Assembly: GCA_052174475.1 (NCBI GenBank) | Contig: JBQMRO010000005.1 | Coordinates: forward strand, 1 to 64,000 | Direction of reading: 5' to 3' | DNA length: 64,000 nucleotides | Source: Arsenophonus sp052174475 | GTDB lineage: Bacteria > Pseudomonadota > Gammaproteobacteria > Enterobacterales > Enterobacteriaceae | Shown: piece after piece, positions 61,831-64,000 of the stretch | Position numbering within the stretch: the stretch's first letter is position 1 | Layout of the letters: each line of letters starts with the position of its first letter | The notes under the pieces: model-generated | Databases searched by the model: none | Told to the model about the DNA's origin: nothing | Seen by the model: only the letters and a program-made list of their open reading frames with translations | Translations under genes and position numbers: made by a program

Positions 61831-62315
61831 ATTAAGTGGCAGTTATTTACCTCCTTTGAGTATTTGTAATTATAAGAATTTTTGTTTAAACCGTATAATA
61901 GCATTATACGTTTTCAACCAAAGATAAAATTAGTATGAAACACCATCCGCTAATATTTATTATATGTGAGTCATTGGGAAATATATCTTTCAAGTCAGTA
62001 AATTTTCTAATAATTACTGTTGGTAAATAAATAATTTGATCAAATTAAATAGTTAAAATGATATGAATTGTATAGTAATAGCTTAGTTTCCATCTAATGA
62101 GGTAGATATCAATCAGATTGATGTTAACTCAGTAGCATTTTAGTACGGTGGTAAAATAACTTTTATTTAGTTTGCTATAGTATGTTAGCTATCATTTAGA
62201 GAATAACAATGTTAGCGGATATCGATTGATATTGAGGTAGTGAATGGAATAGCTGACAATAACGTTGATTTGATTAAATTTTCTTAAAGGACTGGCTATA
62301 ATCATCTTTTTAAGT
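61831..62315. other. Spacer between rof and npr remnants
   Basis: A strong ribosome-binding sequence (AAAGGAGG) on the minus strand near 61,850-61,860 may mark the old rof or yaeP start. No other remnant is recognisable. This is where the tilS-side and ptsN-side gene orders meet, and I see no IS trace in it. Confidence 0.4.
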
Positions 62316-62588
62316 TTATGAAGAAAAATTGAATAATTAATGTTAGAACTAGATCTTTATCTAGATCAGTTACTTATCTATCAATAGAGGTACCTTGTTC
62401 TAAGTCTAGAAGAAGAATTAGAATAATACTATTTGCTTGAGCTTTTATATTATTAGCGTTTGTTGCACAAACGCAATAAGATTAAAATGATTGGAGATCA
62501 GTTTACAAAGCTTTATTACTGATCATAGAATTGATAATTTATACCTCTTCCTGGCGCTAGTTTTTATAATAATGTTCTGATAGATCAT
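62316..62588 (-). pseudogene. npr: npr (ptsO) pseudogene, phosphocarrier NPr
   Basis: NPr is the HPr-like carrier that passes phosphate from PtsP to PtsN. The minus strand begins MIYQNIIIKTSARK and later reads NNIKAQANSIILILLLDLEQ, matching EAQANSVIAMLMLDSEQ of the family. Stops and a frameshift are present, and the region around the phosphorylatable His is not intact. It overlaps the end of the rapZ remnant, as in E. coli. Confidence 0.8.
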
Positions 62589-63437
62589 TATGATATTTTT
62601 CTAACGTTTAATGCCGCGACTGAACATTTTACTTATTGAGCAAAAGTAATTAGCAAGTTGTTTGGCAACATAAACTTAACGGTGTGTACTGCTAGTACAG
62701 CTGATAAAAATCGGCAAATAGCTACGGTTAGTAGCTTCTAACATTAGTAACCATAACTCAAGATAACTAAGTGTTTGATAAATAAAATTATGCACTTCTT
62801 TATATTGGTTAAGAAAGGCTGCAACAGAGTAGCGATCGACACCTGTCATAGGGCGTAATTTGAGATCTCAATCTGGATTGAGTAAAATGCACATCAAATA
62901 CATAATCTGCATTGATCGGAATACCATGTTTAAAGTCCAAAATAATTCAAATACCATGGTTAATTCACGTTATTATTACATAATAAACAAGCTCTAAAAT
63001 TTTAGTCAGTTCATATACTGACATTTCAGAGGTATCAATAACTAAATCGGCACGTGAGCTGTAGTGGTTATAATAGATCATCTTTCTTATCAAAATCATT
63101 TTCTAATAATAAATTTTTACTGGAGACTGGGATATAGGCGATGTGTATCACTATATCTTCTAATTATTGCATTACGATCTGTATCAAGAAAAAGTAATTT
63201 CGGTGAAAAATTAACAGGTAGTTTTAACGCTTTTTCAAAAATTGCTGAGTTATATGGTACATTACGAATATCAATGCTCACAGCAACAGAAGTTTATTGT
63301 TCAGTAAGTGTATTTGCTAATTCTGGTACTAAAATAACGGGTAGATTATTAACACAATAAAAATCCATACCTTCTAGTGCTCGAAGAACAATTGATTTAC
63401 CTGAACTAGAACGGACACTAACTATCATTAATACCAT
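62583..63437 (-). pseudogene. rapZ: rapZ (yhbJ) pseudogene
   Basis: RapZ is the RNase adaptor that steers degradation of the sRNA GlmZ and so controls glucosamine-6-phosphate synthase. The minus strand reads MVLMIVSVRSSSGKSIVLRA (E. coli MVLMIVSGRSGSGKS), then PKLLFLDTDRNAIIRRYSDT, FKHGIPINADYVFDVHF, EVHNFIYQTLSYLELWL and NVQSRH.TLEK at the end. The length equals the 284-codon gene. Several frameshifts and stops disable it. It lies downstream of ptsN as in E. coli. Confidence 0.93.
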
Positions 63438-63503
63438 AAGTTATACCCCTTAAATTTCTTTATGATGAACATTATTATTTTGGCTTAGATTTTTTAGATA
63501 TAG

Positions 63504-63971
63504 TTATTCAGTAATGATTTTATAGAGTTCTTCATTACTTTGTGCAGCGCGTAAACGACGACATAGGTTCTTATCAGTTAACCGTTTGGCAATTAAAGAG
63601 AGTGTATGTAAATGTATTTTACATTGCTCTAAAGGCACTAATAATGCAAATAGTAAATCAACTGGCTGATTATCAATGGCATCGATAGCAATCGGTTCAT
63701 CTAAATGGAGAAAAACACCAACTGCGTTGGATGAATTATTTTTATTTAATTTGCCATGAGGGATTGCAATACCTCCACCGATACCGGTGGTGCCGACTTT
63801 TTCACGGATTAATAATGAGTCAAAAATAATATTTTCAGGTATATTCAGTGCAATTGCAGCAACTTCACTAATAATTTCTAGTGCTCTTTTTTTACTCGTG
63901 CAATGTATATTATTTAGTGTAGATGATTCGGTTAATACCGAGCTTAATGATATTTTTTTTTTACTGTTCAT
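63504..63971 (-). CDS. ptsN: PTS IIA-like nitrogen-regulatory protein PtsN
   Basis: PtsN (EIIA-Ntr) ends the nitrogen PTS phosphorelay. Its phosphorylation state regulates potassium uptake and other envelope and metabolic functions in E. coli. The 155-residue product is complete, with the phosphorylated His72 in GIAIPHGKL and NQPVDLLFALLVP following. E. coli PtsN has 163 residues; the difference is a short C-terminal tail. The next genes, rapZ and npr, are dead, so its usual phosphate donor is missing. The start ATG is at 63971; the upstream hpf gene lies beyond the window if present. Confidence 0.95.
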   Translation of the reverse strand: MNSKKKISLSSVLTESSTLNNIHCTSKKRALEIISEVAAIALNIPENIIFDSLLIREKVGTTGIGGGIAIPHGKLNKNNSSNAVGVFLHLDEPIAIDAIDNQPVDLLFALLVPLEQCKIHLHTLSLIAKRLTDKNLCRRLRAAQSNEELYKIITE

Positions 63972-64000
63972 TAGATTTATTGGCTTATAGCAATTATACT

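Noticed and set aside
63064..63360. 98-codon plus-strand frame
   Set aside because: It is the opposite strand of the rapZ pseudogene.
1..64000. CRISPR arrays, intact prophage, toxin-antitoxin or defence islands
   Set aside because: I looked for regularly spaced repeats and for characteristic proteins and saw none; the repeated sequences are explained by dead IS copies and repeat B.

Overview
The window looks like the chromosome of an Enterobacterales (gammaproteobacterial) bacterium in an intermediate stage of genome reduction, most simply a host-restricted, insect-type symbiont. The sequence is strongly A+T rich. By my count the 27 intact protein genes cover a little under half of the 64 kb. 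Much of the rest is recognisable wreckage of E. coli-type genes in their ancestral positions, plus dead insertion sequences. An Arsenophonus/Morganellaceae-like lineage is plausible, but I cannot settle taxonomy without a search.

Layout. 1-7.7 kb: anmK (dead), pdxH, tyrS, pdxY (dead), dead IS, lpxM (dead). 7.8-11.8 kb: mepM-znuA facing znuC-znuB. 12.6-17.2 kb: dead IS256-type copies flanking a decayed yejL-yejM-proL block, in which only the tRNA-Pro(GGG) is nearly whole. 17.3-22.1 kb: the minus-strand run hisS-yfgM-bamB-der. 22.8-31.3 kb: two dead IS256-type copies and an unidentified 1.7 kb repeat around ompF and aspC. 31.7-34.2 kb: serC-aroA. 34.2-42.2 kb: an IS graveyard ending in a recently broken talB. 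43.2-61.5 kb: the envelope/lipid block uppS-cdsA-rseP-bamA-skp-lpxD-fabZ-lpxA, lpxB, (rnhB dead), dnaE, accA, tilS, then dead rof. 62.3-64 kb: dead npr and rapZ with intact ptsN.

How it fits together. Retained genes serve the outer membrane (BamA, BamB, Skp, RseP, LpxA/B/D, FabZ, a porin, MepM, UppS, CdsA, AccA), translation (TyrS, HisS, TilS, Der), replication (DnaE), zinc uptake (ZnuABC) and serine/aspartate/chorismate/PLP metabolism. Lost genes are mostly modifiers, salvage enzymes or regulators: LpxM late acylation, YejM control of LPS synthesis, PdxY and AnmK salvage, RapZ, NPr, Rof, RnhB and transaldolase B.

Mobile DNA. I see about nine remnants of one IS256-family element, four of an IS481-family element and two copies of an unidentified repeat. 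None can encode a functional transposase. They sit at nearly every place where gene order departs from E. coli, which suggests past IS-driven rearrangement. I found no CRISPR array, intact prophage or novel defence system. Pseudogene calls rest on reading broken frames against remembered E. coli proteins, so their ends are approximate.
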